Source: Laetiporus sulphureus 93-53
Taxonomy: Eukaryota; Basidiomycota; Agaricomycetes; Polyporales; Laetiporaceae
DNA length: 64,000 bases
NCBI RefSeq assembly: GCF_001632365.1
Contig: NW_024468522.1
Coordinates: forward strand, 63,124-127,123
Direction: 5' to 3'
Shown here: piece after piece, positions 12,401 through 24,233 of the stretch
Position numbering within the stretch: position 1 is the first letter of the stretch
How the letters are laid out: each line of letters opens with the position of its first letter
The notes under the pieces: model-generated
Databases searched by the model: none
What the model was told of the DNA's origin: nothing
The model's input: the letters and a program-made list of their open reading frames with translations, nothing else
Position numbers and translations under genes: made by a program

Positions 12401-12480
12401 GCGCAGCCATCCAGCATATCTCATCGACGGTGATGATGCATGAAGCAGAGGTGGCTCAAGCAAGCTAAGGAGCGATCAGA
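9436..12480 (-). pseudogene. DOCK-family guanine nucleotide exchange factor, decayed
   Basis: DOCK proteins activate Rho/Rac-type GTPases through a C-terminal DHR-2 domain. Reading right to left on the minus strand, collinear fragments are broken by stops and frame changes. They are: about 12160-12450 (MFKLMDSIINLMEHEFIPNQ); 11496-11950 (LDTLFMSDSKGDD, FLDLLLSVCAL); 11190-11440 (AQNYVEAALTLKLHADLHDW); about 11075-11150 (KGKAWESTIEICKEL); about 10880-11010 (IVTDQRYYSDYFRVAFYGSF, the DHR-2 core); 10567-10779 (DIHFGTDQYIQY); 10205-10459 (ISPVQSAIQEVEEK, ALAKTSQAVPTN). A Ser/Pro-rich tail runs to 9436. Some breaks may be introns, but several fragments end in stops within conserved blocks, so the gene is dead. 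Family assignment is from recalled motif order, not a search. Confidence 0.75.
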
Positions 12481-13345
12481 TCCATCTACGTAACGTGAGA
12501 GTGTTGGTAAAGAGACCGGTGCCTGCGCCTCCTACAAATGCTAGATCTCACACAAGCAGCACAGATGGATGTCTCCAGATGTGAATGCCATGAATAGCTT
12601 TGCTGAGACTCGATAGTCATCTCAGGTGTGGAGTAATAGCCAACAGAGAAAACAACCACATACCAAGCAAAACATTGAATAGGTTGGATGTCTTCACACT
12701 GACAGCCGACGTCCCATGCTTGATCTGCTATCGATGAGAGAGTAATCGGAGATTATCAGGCCAAAAGTACCGTTTCAAGGCCTACCATGGAGCTGAACGG
12801 AGTAGCATACTAGGCATTATAAAGTGCGTCGTCGGTGGCGGCAAAGGCAGAGCGCGTTGGTGAGGTGAGATGAAAGACAGAGGCAGCCTATGAAATCGAC
12901 TCATGAGCGAGACAGTTTAGCAGAAGCCCAACCATCGATATAATCCTGCATGCACCATAATATCCCTATCCTGGCATATCTCCTGTCATGACAACGTTTG
13001 AACTGTCACCCTGCTGCTCTGCGACAGCCGGATACCATACGAACACCCTTCCGCAGATGCAAGCTGACAGACGCTTCTCGTTCTCCATCTGCAATAGCAT
13101 AGCGAGTGCAGAAAGGTGCATTTTTTCAGCCAGAACGAGAGCGGTCCAGTACTGCTTCGCGAGTAGGATGGTGATGAACGCGTTGACGGGTTGCGTAGTA
13201 TTTGTGCTTGCAGTGGTTCAGTATCAGTGTGCAAGGATCGAGCATCATGAGGTCCCTGTCAGATGCTGAGAAGATAGTTGAGGTAGCAATGAATAGAGTG
13301 CTCTCTGGAAGCACTGATGGCGGAGTGAGGCGACTCGACTTCAGA
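12481..13345 (-). other. Possible 5' continuation of the DOCK remnant; otherwise unassigned
   Basis: One minus-strand frame between about 12990 and 13240 is open and protein-like (NAFITILLAKQYWTALVLAE, then an LLQMENEKRLS stretch). It could be an upstream exon of the same decayed gene. I cannot assign it to a domain. Confidence 0.3.
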
Positions 13346-13349
13346 GTTC

Positions 13350-13452
13350 ACATTCAACGTTCAACGTTCAACGTTGCAACGTACGCACTGCGTGTTGACT
13401 CAAAATATCTTGGGGGGATATTGCCAGGAAAGTTGGAATGTCCTGGCAATAT
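13350..13452. repeat. Short (TTCAACG)3 tandem and a 12-bp inverted repeat
   Basis: TTCAACG is repeated three times near 13350-13371. Downstream, ATATTGCCAGGA (13418-13429) and its exact reverse complement (13441-13452) could form a stem with an 11-base loop. Confidence 0.7.
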
Positions 13453-13998
13453 CCTGGAAATATCTTTTGAAACGAATATTCTGACGATGTTCTGGACAGG
13501 ATAAGGCAAGATATGCTCATGTGATTGGTGCGTGTCGCACCTTTAACACCGCAGACACGAAGCAATTTGTGCACGTGGCAAATGCTTAGCAAATGTGTAC
13601 AGGTTTTTTGCCTTTGTGATCTCGATTTGCTACAGTTCCTTCCCACATTCCATATTAAGTATTTGCATATAATATTTTAGAGGAAGAAATTTAATTTATA
13701 TATTTTAAAAAATGACACCATTTTCAAACTCACCAAGGACATTTGAAATTTGAATGCCATTGAATGTTATACATACATTTTTGAAGTCCAAAACATCACA
13801 CATATAAAAATGCCCAATAGCAAATAAATTTAAATTTTGAGTGCTGTTGAATGTAATTATACATTTTTGAATATAAAACCATCTCATATATAAAACACCC
13901 AGTAGCAGATGAAGATGACCTTCATAGTAATCTTGGTACGGAGTGAGACAGCTATACAAAATTAAAAGCCAGAGGCCTGCTTCAGCCACTCATTAGAC
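13453..13998. other. AT-rich DNA without a recognisable gene
   Basis: Strongly AT-rich, with two loosely similar segments (TTTGAA...GTTGAATGT...TACATTTTTGAA) near 13745-13790 and 13825-13875. No coding signal is seen. Confidence 0.5.
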
Positions 13999-14146
13999 GT
14001 GCCCACTGCCTATTTGAGATGCACAGCCACTGCTGCACTGGCCTGGGCGCTCTGGCAAACTGGCAAATACCATCAGACCGGCCCAGTGAGGGAGCGCCCA
14101 GGCCACTGCTGCAGCAGTGGCTGCATCTCAAATCGGCAGTGGGCAC
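13999..14146. repeat. Long imperfect hairpin (two ~54-bp arms, ~39-bp spacer)
   Basis: The left arm (13999-14052, GTGCCCACTGCC...GGGCGCTC) is nearly the reverse complement of the right arm (14092-14146, GAGCGCCC...GGCAGTGGGCAC). The right arm contains a smaller palindrome (GCAGCCACTGCTGCAG class). The phrase CATCAGACC-G/A-GCCC occurs in the spacer and again near 14186. This looks like a MITE-like or foldback repeat. No flanking target duplication was clear. Confidence 0.75.
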
Positions 14147-14149
14147 CCA

Positions 14150-16919
14150 TGCCATCACAGCAGTGGGTGCTCCATCAAAGATCCCATCAGACCAGCCCTA
14201 AACTGGAGGCCTTGAATTACCCACAGATCTGCTACGGGCGCCTCTTCTCTCTCACTTCCGCTCCACCTCCTAGGCTTTCTTTGTGCACGCACCTTAGTGT
14301 AATAATGTAGCAGCTGATGAACTCAACATAGTGTAGACTTGTGTAGACTTAGTGTGGACGTTAGCCATGGATGTTAGTGTAGACTTGCGATAGAACGACC
14401 ATTCATGAACTTCTGACAACTGCATCACGACCGTGTTATGACTCGTCTCGAATCAGAGAGAAAGGATGGATACAAAAATGAGGAATCGTCGGCACACGGA
14501 GCGCTACTCACATTGGTCGCTGAACGTTTTACGTCACCCAGCACAGGCAAAGTCTCTGCGGCAAAGGAGGAGGGAGCGAGACTCATATCGGTCACGTAAC
14601 GGGTCGATACACGGTGGAAGCCTGACAGCGATGCACATCATCATGCTCTGCCCATTTATCCTGTGCATCATATGTAGCCTGCCCCTTGGCTGGTGCAATG
14701 CTCTCATCAAATGGATGCCCATACCGGCCCTACGTGAGATGCACGAAATCGTGGGCACACTCGACAATTCATGATCATTTAGCACTGTTGGCTGCCAGAG
14801 TTTCATTCACCCTTCAGAGACATGAAACGGATAGTGCCTGGAAGGAATCGTAGGGTGCGTAACAGATTTCTAGGAAATGAGACATGCACGTTGACTGATC
14901 TTTTCTCCACACCTGCTTTCTAGCAGTTGTCGATGTTCGATCTCGTGCCTTCATCTGCAACATATGACGAGGAATATGTGACCGTACAGCTTTGCGGCAC
15001 TAACAACAGCGATCCGGAGGAGCAAGACTGCGGACCATCATCGCGAACGCCTTCGAAGTCACCGCAGAAGCATTGATGAGAGAATTGAGCAATCGAATCT
15101 TGGTGTGCAAGTTTATCGTCAAACGCCTTGCCTCGTGGAAAACAGCATTGGTTTGCTCACAGTAAGTGATTGGACATTAAAATCATTGTGATTCATCTGA
15201 AGGTATGGCGATATAGATCTCCAAGCTGCTGTTCTGCCGTCCACTTTCATGCACTTCTGTGGTGGTATCCTTCTGATCTTCCCCATTGCTGATGAAGAGG
15301 GAGCATATGTAGATTGCAATCAATCCTCAGACCAAGGTCTGTTCGTATACATGCGCTATGGATTTATTCTTATCATCTTTCCGGTCTGCCTCATCTGCTG
15401 TGGGCACAAAAGCACCTATCAACAGTTCTGAATATGCGCGTGCACGTCGCCAGCTTCTAGTCTCATTACCTCCCCCATGGAAGCATTCATAACGGTGATG
15501 AACGGGTTTTCTCACTTGGAAATTGATTGTTCGACATCAAGTTCCACAAAGGCGGCCATAGAAAGGTATGGCCATTTGGTTTAGCAGCACTATTACAAGC
15601 TCACACCTATATAATGACAGCATTCCAAGGCCGGAAGTTGTCAAGAGGATAATGAACGTCGATAGTATGCACTCTCGAGCGGAAGTGACTTGCGCACTTG
15701 CAAAACTCATATCGTGCGCACCTAGACTGGTTTCAATGAATCCAGAGGTCACAATCAGCGTGACTCCTCCTCTGAGCAAGGTCGTCCAGTCACTGTCTCT
15801 CGTGGAGGTGCATCACCGCTTGTGCAACTGCCAAGACCAATGGTGCCCTCTCCATATGTCAATGGCCCAACACACTTTGCAAAAAAAAAAGATTCCTCAA
15901 TCAGCTAGATTGCACTGAACAGATGAAAGGAAAGTTGGTCGGACAGAGCTGTCGCAAATCATGCCACATACCATTTCAAGCCAAACTGTCTCAGCTCAGA
16001 AGCTCAGAGGAACTGCCTAGCAGACCTGTGCAGAGAAGGCCGAAGAAAAGACGGGCCAGTCCATTGCACACGCAGCCCCTTTACCATCCTCTCGCCGATG
16101 CTCTCCGTCTTTTTCTACTCATCTAGGAGCTAGACATGCGAGTTTGGACAGTCGCGTGAGCAGCGATCGTCGTTGTACCTGGATGAGAAGCGAGAGCGTG
16201 AGGGGAGTCAGGAAGCTCACGAAATATCTCATCAGGCACAGCACGTGAAAAGCGTGGCTCGAGAGGAGGATGTGAGGCTGAGAATGAGTTGGATTGTGAT
16301 AGAGAGAGGGGTCTAGAAAGGTAGAGACTTCGTGATAGAGACAGGGAAAGAGAGCACAAAGGAGACAAGGATTGTGAGCATGATCGGGACAAAGACAGAG
16401 ATTGGGACCAGAACGGGATAGACATTTCAGGGACAACAAGGACCGCGATCAGTCCTGGGGGGGGGGGGACATCATGAATGTTGCTTTCATGGCTTCTGTG
16501 CAAACTGTTCCCTCCATGGACAAATGTGGCCTCCTCACAAGGCTCGATCTACCAAGACATTGAGAGACTGAGCATCGAGAGGAAGCGTTAGGCAAGAGAA
16601 GATATGCAATTGATTAGTGGACTCAACAACTTAGCACAGGCCTAGCATAGAATCATGAGACATGAATGCATGACCAGCGACGGAGCATCAGTAAAGGGTC
16701 AGTGCAATCCCTTGATCACCAGTTTTGGCGGAGAGCCTTGCACACTCCAGGACCATCAGAACCCGCTACTGACATTGTGGAAATAATGGAATCAGATGGA
16801 GAGAAAAGGCACCTACTGTCGGCACAGATACAGAACGAGACTCGCGCTGACAGCACACGGAATGAGGCTCACATCGATACGTGGGTAGCATATGCGAATT
16901 AGGTTGATCATTCTAATAG
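14150..16919. other. Unassigned DNA; includes an Arg/Asp/Glu-coding purine-rich patch and a G12 run
   Basis: No intact gene is recognised. At about 16180-16425 the plus strand is rich in GAG/GAC/AGA codons and reads like a decayed Arg-Asp/Arg-Glu repeat (for example DRDRERE). A run of 12 G lies at 16457-16468. The minus-strand frame 15537-15779 (80 codons, hydrophobic, containing LSTFIILLTTSGLGMLSLY) may be a remnant of a membrane protein, but I cannot name it. Confidence 0.35.
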
Positions 16920-17480
16920 TATGTCCATCCTCCCACCAGTGACATTAGGTGATTATTGTTTGTTCAGAGCATCATGAAGGTCACCATCCAATACTGCCGA
17001 TCCGCTGCTATACAGCACCATCCAGAGTCGCTGGGACCCGCTAAACATCAAAGGATGTTTCCTGAGGTTTTCGTGCCATTTAGCTGAGCAGCTTATTGTC
17101 TGTTCTCGGTGCCCCCCCTTCGATCCAGAGCTGCTATTCAGAATTGAGCTAGTGTGATGGTTTTGATGGTACATCTGTCCTCCTGCCTGTATCTAGCTGA
17201 ACAACTTATTGTATATTTTCAGTGCCCTCACCCAGAGCCACCGTCCAGAGTTGTTGGTGTCATCCGCTCATGCACCCTTTCCATGATGGGCAGCGTACAT
17301 GAGTTAAGGTGTTCATTTTGATGGTACGTCCGTCCTTCCACCGGTTTCACTAGATAGGTGCTTATTGTCTATTAGGAGCGCCCTGAATGTCGTCATCCGT
17401 AATCGCCTTCCAATATCGCTATTCAGCACCATCCAGAGTCATTGGGACACTCTAAGCGTCGAAAGACAAGATTGTCAGTC
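16920..17480. repeat. Dispersed repeat, copy 1
   Basis: This shares recognisable blocks with 20620-21050: TGGTACGTCCGTCC-TCCC/TTCC-CCGGT/CCTGT followed by TAGGTGCTTATTGT; the TAGCTGA/TAGCTAAG-CAACTTATT block; and CCAGAGCC-CCATCCAGA-TTGTTG-TGTCAT. Within this copy some blocks recur (TTAGCTGAGCAGCTTATTGTC near 17080, TAGCTGAACAACTTATTGTA near 17195; CACCATCCAGAGTC-TTGGGAC near 17017 and 17428), so it is itself internally repeated. Coding potential is not clear. Confidence 0.6.
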
Positions 17481-17783
17481 GCTTTCCAGAATCAATCTTG
17501 CCATCTGACGGACTCGTCCTAATCAAGCAATTAAGATGTGATGCTTCTCTAATTGTCCATTCTCAGAGCCATCACCAGAGCATCCAAAATTGTCAAGACC
17601 CTCCCGTGAGTTGCAGGATACGAAAGATGCACGTGGAACTCTCTGAGGTGGGTGTTTCATGTCGTGCCCATTTATTGTCTTCTTACTTGTCCTTTCTAAC
17701 TTACACCATTTCCTCATCTTCTCGCAGCATGACTGGCATTCGTGTACGTGAAGAATTCCATCGTTTACACTTTCATGTAATGT

Positions 17784-19355
17784 GTGCGACAGTTTACATT
17801 TAAGAAGACATTGTACGGCCATGATCTTTCTGTGAATACTGTGGCTGTCAGCCATGACGGTCTGACATTGCTCACAGGTGGTTTGTTTTCAACATACGCT
17901 GCTCACCCCCAGTTCTCACCCAAGACATTGCAGCTGATGATGGACGTGTTATTGTTTGGGATCTCGAGACCACGCGCCAGATACAGGACATATCATGCAT
18001 GTTTCACGGCTAAGTGGTTTGCATATGCTGGATTGATCTTGGCAAGGGTGACAATCTGGCTTTCATCATTGGCTGTGCTGATGGCAGCCTGCAGGTTTAT
18101 CAGAGAGTGGACTTGAAGGTGCATCTCGCCAGCAAATAAGCCATGCATTACCTACTGTTCTGCCACAGGCCCCCTTCACATACTGTTCTATGACGGTTGG
18201 CCACAAAGCCTTCGTTCAAAACATTAGCTATGATCACAGTAGTGGTCACATAACCAGTGTTGGCGGGGGCACAATTCAGCTGTGGAAGCTGATCACAGGC
18301 AGTTTGTCTCCATTTTCTATTTCTATAACAGTGATGTACGTGTGCCTCATGAACCTACACACAGGCTGTTTGGAGAAAATTTCTACAGACTTTGAACAGG
18401 AGGGAGTAATGGTGCAGAGCGTTCACTTTTTAGACAATGGAACCAACGTCATTCTTTGTCTCTGCGAGTCACATGAAGTGTATGTATCTAGGTCAGTGTT
18501 GTTCAACAAGCCCTGCTGATTGCCAACCCTTCATAGACTATGCTACAATGTGGACCCTTGAAATCTGCAGTGGGCTAAGCAGATCCCAACTCACATGTGC
18601 GTAGTCATCCATGTTCACTTACCCATAACCTCAAATGAATCCAGCGATCATTCTATGCTCTCTTTCAACGAGCAGTCTCTGTTCATCTCGAACCTTCTTT
18701 CTGGCATTGATCAATACAGACTGCCATCCATGGAGCGAACTCGTTCATATTCCTATCCAATTCTATGCAACTACATGATGCAAGTCAGCCTCTTCGACAA
18801 CGAGGTTGTTATGGGTGGGGATGATGGTTTTGCACGAGTATTTGACATCAGGACTAGGCGATTAACTCAGATGCTCGACCATTCCCATGGTGAGCAATGT
18901 GCAGTGGCTTAGACGTGAGGTAATCTCACGCTTCGGTCTTCTTTCAGACACGACGCTGGTGCAGATTGTTTCTGTAGGTTAGATGCACCCTTTGCTCAGG
19001 CATAATGCTGACATCCTCGTAGACACATGAAAGTGAGCAGCAGTGCCTAATTGTGACTGCATTCACCGATGATGGCCCATCGGAGCTGAGGATATGGTCA
19101 TGCGTAGGTTCATAAAAACAAATACATCTGACTTTAAGTTGATTGAATGCACTGTAGAACTTGACTTCTCAAAGCGTGGTGCCCTCGGCTTCTTTCACGT
19201 ATTGGGTCCAATTGTTCCTGGTAGCATTTTCCACTGCCATGTTTGTGAGCTTTATTACTTCGAAAAGGCGTGTGGATCTGTGGCAATGGACCACAACGCA
19301 GGCACTGGGTGTGTTTGCAGTAGAAGCCGATGAAATTGTTGATACGTAGTGCCAT
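17784..19355 (+). pseudogene. WD40-repeat protein, decayed
   Basis: WD40 proteins form beta-propeller scaffolds. The plus strand carries collinear exons: KKTLYGHDLSVNTVAVSHDG...LLTG (17784-17878), then after a GT...AG intron ADDGRVIVWDLETTR. Next come DNLAFIIGCADGSLQVYQR, VGHKAFVQNISYDHSSGHI...IQLWKL, QSVHFLDNGTNVILCLCES, and EVVMGGDDGFARVFDIRTRR (near 18800). The last piece, about 19200-19350, has a hydrophobic segment (AFSTAMFVSFI) ending in VDLWQW. A TAA follows ISCMFHG near 18015 in what should be continuous coding. The expected start codon reads GTG, and later pieces are in different frames. This resembles the agaricomycete WD40 family with a C-terminal hydrophobic anchor. The exact subfamily is not known. 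Confidence 0.7.
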
Positions 19356-19741
19356 TCACCGGCTTTCTCTCATTGTGTTCGATAAAGTTTGCTAGCATTC
19401 CTGTGGAAGCGGGTTTCAAGGCTTCAGTAATGACAAGCAAGAGACTAACTAGGCAAGTTAAGAGCTGAATAGCCACTGCCGCAGTGTCTGCAACCTTTCA
19501 AAGTTTGCAGGCTTGATGATCACACAATGTACGATGCTCACAGTGTGCAATAGGGAGTGCAGAAGATGTCTGCAGGGGCAAGCGATGAACTAGAGTGAGA
19601 CTCATTCATTGCTTCCTACCCAGCATCGTGGGAACTGTACACAGATTTATTGCATGATTCAAGGTATTGCCACTCTCTTGACATCACCGCACAGGTGCTA
19701 AATCATTTTCTATTGAGACTCATGGATTAGCACCATCTGAT
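19356..19741. other. No recognisable gene
   Basis: Only short frames. The last five bases, CTGAT (19737-19741), are the left target duplication of the solo LTR that follows. Confidence 0.5.
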
Positions 19742-20463
19742 TGTCACGGTAACACCGGACAAGAGATCAAAAAGACTAAAAAGGGACAGTCACGTGGAAC
19801 GTGCCGCCCTGATCCCCCTGATCCCAAAAGTATCCCCCTGATCCCTATGTGGCGCAAGAGCCTGTTGACTTACTGGTCGATGTGGCAGATGCAGGAAAGG
19901 GTGAGAGATATATGAAGGAGCTGGTGAGCTCAGTGAGTGCTATGGGTAGTAGATGAGGAGAAACAATCTGAGGTTTCGTCCCCTACATGGCTGGTCTTAT
20001 ATACACGTACAGCAGGCTATCTTACCTAAGCTACCTATCTACGGGTATAAGCAAATGGCCGTACATGAAACAATAGGATGTCCGGAAGTAGAACAATAAG
20101 TGGGAAGATCGATGGTTGCCGCAGTAATGCGTGTGCACATCGTGCCTATCTTGATTTCCCTTTTGTTCTCCGGTGTGAACATCGTACCTATCTAGGCTTC
20201 TGGCTAAACTAATAGGAAGCGGAAGGCCGATGCATAACAATAGTCCTTGTTCCCTTTGTTCCCAAATGGGTGCCTCTATTGTATTCTGGAATAGACAGGT
20301 CCGACCGTATCATCCACGGGTCTGGACCATAACATGTGATGTGGACTATCACCTGATCTCTACGCATCGCATCTGTGGCTGAGTGGCGTGAGATATTGGT
20401 GAAGCACGTGATCTGTGGTGTGAGAAAAGTCACGTGCGGACTTTGTGGCGAAAATCTGTGACA
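19742..20463. repeat. Solo LTR, family 2, copy 1 (722 bp)
   Basis: Begins TGTCACGGT and ends TCTGTGACA. It is flanked by perfect 5-bp direct repeats CTGAT at 19737-19741 and 20464-20468. It is similar along its length to 37952-38626, for example GACAAGAGATCAAAAAGACT, CCCTGATCCCCCTGATCCC, TGGGTGCCTCTATTGTAT and GTGAAGCACGTGATCTGTGG. No internal retrotransposon sequence is adjacent, so this is an LTR-LTR recombination scar. The internal family is not identifiable here. Confidence 0.93.
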
Positions 20464-20619
20464 CTGATGCTGCCATCTAGGAATGCTCAGGATCTGCCAA
20501 AGATCTCCAGCTGGCTGCGAGTGATGCGAGAATAGCTGTCTCATATCTCCGTATCCCCAATACTGAGCCTTATTCCCTCCTTTTGTTGCTGTCTTAGCAG
20601 TCAACTGTGGGCAATGTAG

Positions 20620-21050
20620 TGTGCATAAGTTAGGCTGATAGTTTTAGTGGTACGTCCGTCCTCCCGCCTGTGATGCTATAGGTGCTTATTGTGTATCCAC
20701 CACCGTTCAGGGCTACCCAGAGCTGTCAGGACCTGCTTAGCATTGAAGAATGAATATCCAGAATCATTCGTGCCATCTAGCTAAGCAACTTATTTGTTTT
20801 CCGTGCCAACCACCCAGAGCCGCCATCCAGAATTGTTGATGTCATTTCCAGATGCATCGTTTCCATTGTGGGCAGCCTTTATGAGTCAGGCCAATCGCCT
20901 TCAGGTACAGTCGCTTTCAGGATACGCAGACACCTGTTGTCTATTCGAAGTGCCACAAATGTCACTGTTTGATTCTGCCATCCAATGCCGCCGTCCATAG
21001 CTGCCGGGATCCACCAAACACCTCCAGTGGATCACCTGTTGATGCGAAGG
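20620..21050. repeat. Dispersed repeat, copy 2
   Basis: Matches the copy at 16920-17480 in block order: GTACGTCCGTCCTCCCGCC, TATAGGTGCTTATTGT, ATCTAGCTAAGCAACTTATT, CCAGAGCCGCCATCCAGAATTGTTGATGTCAT and GTGGGCAGCC. The two copies lie 3.7 kb apart with the WD40 remnant and a solo LTR between them. Confidence 0.6.
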
Positions 21051-21639
21051 ACGGGAGATAATGAAATTGCTCTCGGTATCATCAGCACGTGGTGTTCAAG
21101 ACATTATTGTCCGTTGACAGCTGAAGATGTGCTCCACCAAGAGCTGCCCTGACCGGCCAGGTGCATGCTTACTGCCGAGCATGAGAAGCTCTATTTTTTT
21201 GGCTTGTGAACATGCTGTCGAAATCAATGCAGATAGCCACGCATATATAAATGCGGTGTCTTCATGTTCGATGGGATGTCAGCATGTCAAATCATGGGCT
21301 TGGTTCTCAGCTTGTTATTTCCCTTCTGGTGGAGGATTTGGGTTGTGTCTGCAGACACTGTTCCTGTGAGTTCAGCTTCATAGTGTACGATCGCTGATCT
21401 TGATACTACGCACACATTTCCAGGTGGCAGATGAGAAGTTTGGCTCAACAGACAGCTTCATATCCTCTGATAATGATGGTGGCATTTGTCTCGTTAATGA
21501 TCTCAGCAAATCCTTCCTCTCCGTACGCAAGTCAGTGAATAATCGCATGAAGGGTAACTAAGTCATTGTGATCTCATTGGATTGTCACTTCGGAGAGCCT
21601 GAATCATCCTCCATCTCACCCTCCGCTGTGATGCCTGAA

Positions 21640-22662
21640 GATTTGTCTATTCTTGTAAGTGAAATGATACCATTTTTATCGAAAGGTACCATCTGAGTTC
21701 TGACACAGTCACCTCTCCTGTACGAAGCGGAGGAGAAAACTGACATATTTTCTCATGTACTGACCAAACTAGTCATTGCAATCGTGAAGTTGTTGCCAGA
21801 TGATGATCTCATCAGTTTCATGATGATATCGTGCTGCTTGCACTTCATCGGTGTTCCAATCTATCTGGATCACTATGGCGTACACATTGAAGCCGAGAAG
21901 AACGATTTCACTTTGTCTGGATGGAGATGCACTTCCATTCTAGGTTTTTGGTGTTATTCTCTTATTTTTCAATGCCCGACGACTCTACGCATCACATTAT
22001 CTGATGATTCCATCAAAGACGGTCAAATCAGTCATTTCCTTTTGTTCTTGCAGTGCATTCCTGCATTGAAAACCGTGCAGCTCAGATTCATGGTGACTCC
22101 ACATGCAGAACTAGCCCAGCTGTTAGAGAGCCTCGAGGGCACGGCTGTCGTAAATCTTATGGTTTGGCACTGCAGTTTCGAAGTCTATCATCTGTTCAAA
22201 CTCACGAGATGTGTACCACCTCATTCTCCGCTCTCCCTACCTTCACTGAAGGTTTTCGAGCCTCAGGCATCTGCACTATTCGATGCCTCGCTTTATCGAT
22301 GGACAGTGGCGAGGATTAATGCCTCCAACATCACTGAACTCACTTTGAACATCCTGGGCATCGGAACACCTCCTTGGACTCATATTCTTGAGTGACTCGC
22401 AGTGCTGACCTTGCAGGTCCTGCAAATTGAGGGTGAACTCACGCAGCTCATGCTTGATCGATTCCTACATCGTCATGATGACCTTCGCAAACTCCATATT
22501 GGGTTCCACTCTCATTGTGGTGGCGCCACATGTCGACACTGCCTCCTCCCTTCATTGCCTCGACTGCAGATCCTGGATGGCCCGCTTACAGCTTGCACAG
22601 TGGTGCACAGAGACAGTGGTCTCCTGTCCTCCACAACCTACCACTTCTACTTCACAAACTAA
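21640..22662 (+). pseudogene. F-box/LRR-like protein remnant
   Basis: An open frame of 203 codons (21784-22395) is followed, after one TGA (22393-22395), by 86 more codons in the same frame (22402-22662). The product has an LPDDDLISFMMISCCLHFIG start, then leucine-spaced segments (LRITLSDDSI, LKTVQLRFMV, LTLNILGIG, LQVLQIEGEL, LPSLPRLQIL). This is the look of agaricomycete F-box proteins with degenerate LRRs, which act as ubiquitin-ligase substrate receptors. The same frame also appears to extend upstream to about 21650. The in-frame TGA and loss of frame after 22662 indicate decay. The family call rests on general pattern only. Confidence 0.45.
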
Positions 22663-24233
22663 TCAAGTTCTTTGCTCTCACTGTTGAACTCACTTGACTG
22701 ACCACTGGGACATTGCCACTGAGACAGTACATCCATCTCCTGAGATTCCTGTACTCTGTCTGGAAGTCATTAGACTCACTCTGGAATCATTCTATTACAT
22801 GTATCTCACATACATCACCCCGGCTCGTACACTCTATGTGGCTGCTGGCCTTTTGGCTGCCTTGTCTGTTCACCTCTTCACCATATTTTATATTTGGCTC
22901 TTGCATCACCTCTAGATGCAGACCTTCCCTGCACTGTTCCCCCTTCATTCCACTTGGTTGTTTGCTGTCATTTCACAGCTAGCTGAGTACTTGCAATCAC
23001 ACTGTCTCTATTCACCTTGGGCTGCAGTTGCAGAGACTTCAGCTGATAATGCTTTGAGGGGTGGCTGCGAGTCATTCGGTGTTGTGCTTGAAATGGAGCG
23101 GTGAGTGATGATTGAGACTAGGGCAGTATCCCTGACTTTGGATAAGTTGAGAGATGGGTGGATCATGTGTATGGGTTTAGTAGAGTGCGACTCGAATGAG
23201 CAGGCATAGAGGTGTGAGGATCAAGTGGTGATGTGGGTCTTTGCCTGTCTAAGCTAGTGTCTTTGAGCACTATAGGCAGCTCTCCCCATCACTACAGACA
23301 AGGTTTGGGCACTCCCTAGATCCCCAGAACATCTATACTATGCTCCCCAGTGCTACAGATGAGGTCTAGGTGCTTGCTGAAGCTACGGAGTCTGATAGAG
23401 ATGAGAATCTGAGTTGTTGGAGCTCATGACTGATGGCATGACTTATCTGGGTGCTACTCGAGTCGTGTTGTGGGCCACTTAAAGAGAGTGCTGCCCTAGC
23501 TGGTGTCAAGAGCTAACAAAGCATTGGTTTCAAGCATAGATGGGTAGAACTGAATAGGGCACTCCACCCTATTGTGAGGACAATGTAGAACTGAGAACTG
23601 AAGGGTGAACACTTTGTTATCTTCGTGCTATGTACACAAGCCATTATATAGGTGTATAATGACATTTTCTAGTGTAGCAGAAGACATTTCTGATTCTCTG
23701 AAACAGTCCTTAGACGTTCCCCACCTCCTTCTCCTCATCACTTGCAGTTGGAAAACTGGAAGGTATGGGCCCTCAATGGTCTGGTGGTCTGCTGCCCTGT
23801 GAATCTCTCGCTTAGAGTGCATTCTCATTTTCATTCTATCAAACTCCTTCTGCTCCACCCTTATTCTTTGTTCTTGTAATCAGTGGTGCTAGCATGCAGG
23901 TCCTGGCTCATTTTTGAGCCTCATGTGTGACCCTTCTTGATGTTTTACTGCTTCCACGAGTTCTCCAAAGTTGGAGGTCCTTGTGCTGTTCTGCCTGGAG
24001 TATTCTGCTTGACAGATATGCATTATTGAGTTGCACGGTCTTCAGCTGCTCTTCCAGATGGGCTTCTAAATGCAGAGCTTTTTCAGTGAATACCAATGCA
24101 TATTGTTTAAGCCTGGTGTGTGCTCATGTCCTGGCACAAGTAAAGGATGTTATGATGTCAAACTGGTAAGATGCTCAGGGCATTTCTATTTGAGGAAGTA
24201 CTGTGCTGATGGAGAGCAGTTGCAGAGATAATC
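22663..24233. other. Unassigned; possible decayed coiled-coil coding DNA on the minus strand
   Basis: Fragments such as PEIPVLCLEVIRLTLES (near 22740) may continue the F-box-like gene out of frame. Minus-strand frames at 23628-23858 and 23908-24096 (ALHLEAHLEEQLKTVQL) resemble coiled-coil coding sequence but are short and broken. The phrase CTCCCCA-CACTACAGA recurs near 23281-23300 and 23345-23357. Confidence 0.3.

Noticed and set aside
11962..12468. 168-codon plus-strand frame
   Set aside because: It is the opposite strand of recognisable DOCK coding blocks and has no features of its own.
14500..14806. ~100-codon frames on both strands near 14.5-14.8 kb
   Set aside because: They overlap antisense to each other with no motif or repeat support.
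20209..20604. 131-codon minus-strand frame
   Set aside because: Begins outside and ends inside the solo LTR 19742-20463. It crosses an insertion boundary, so it cannot be an ancestral gene.
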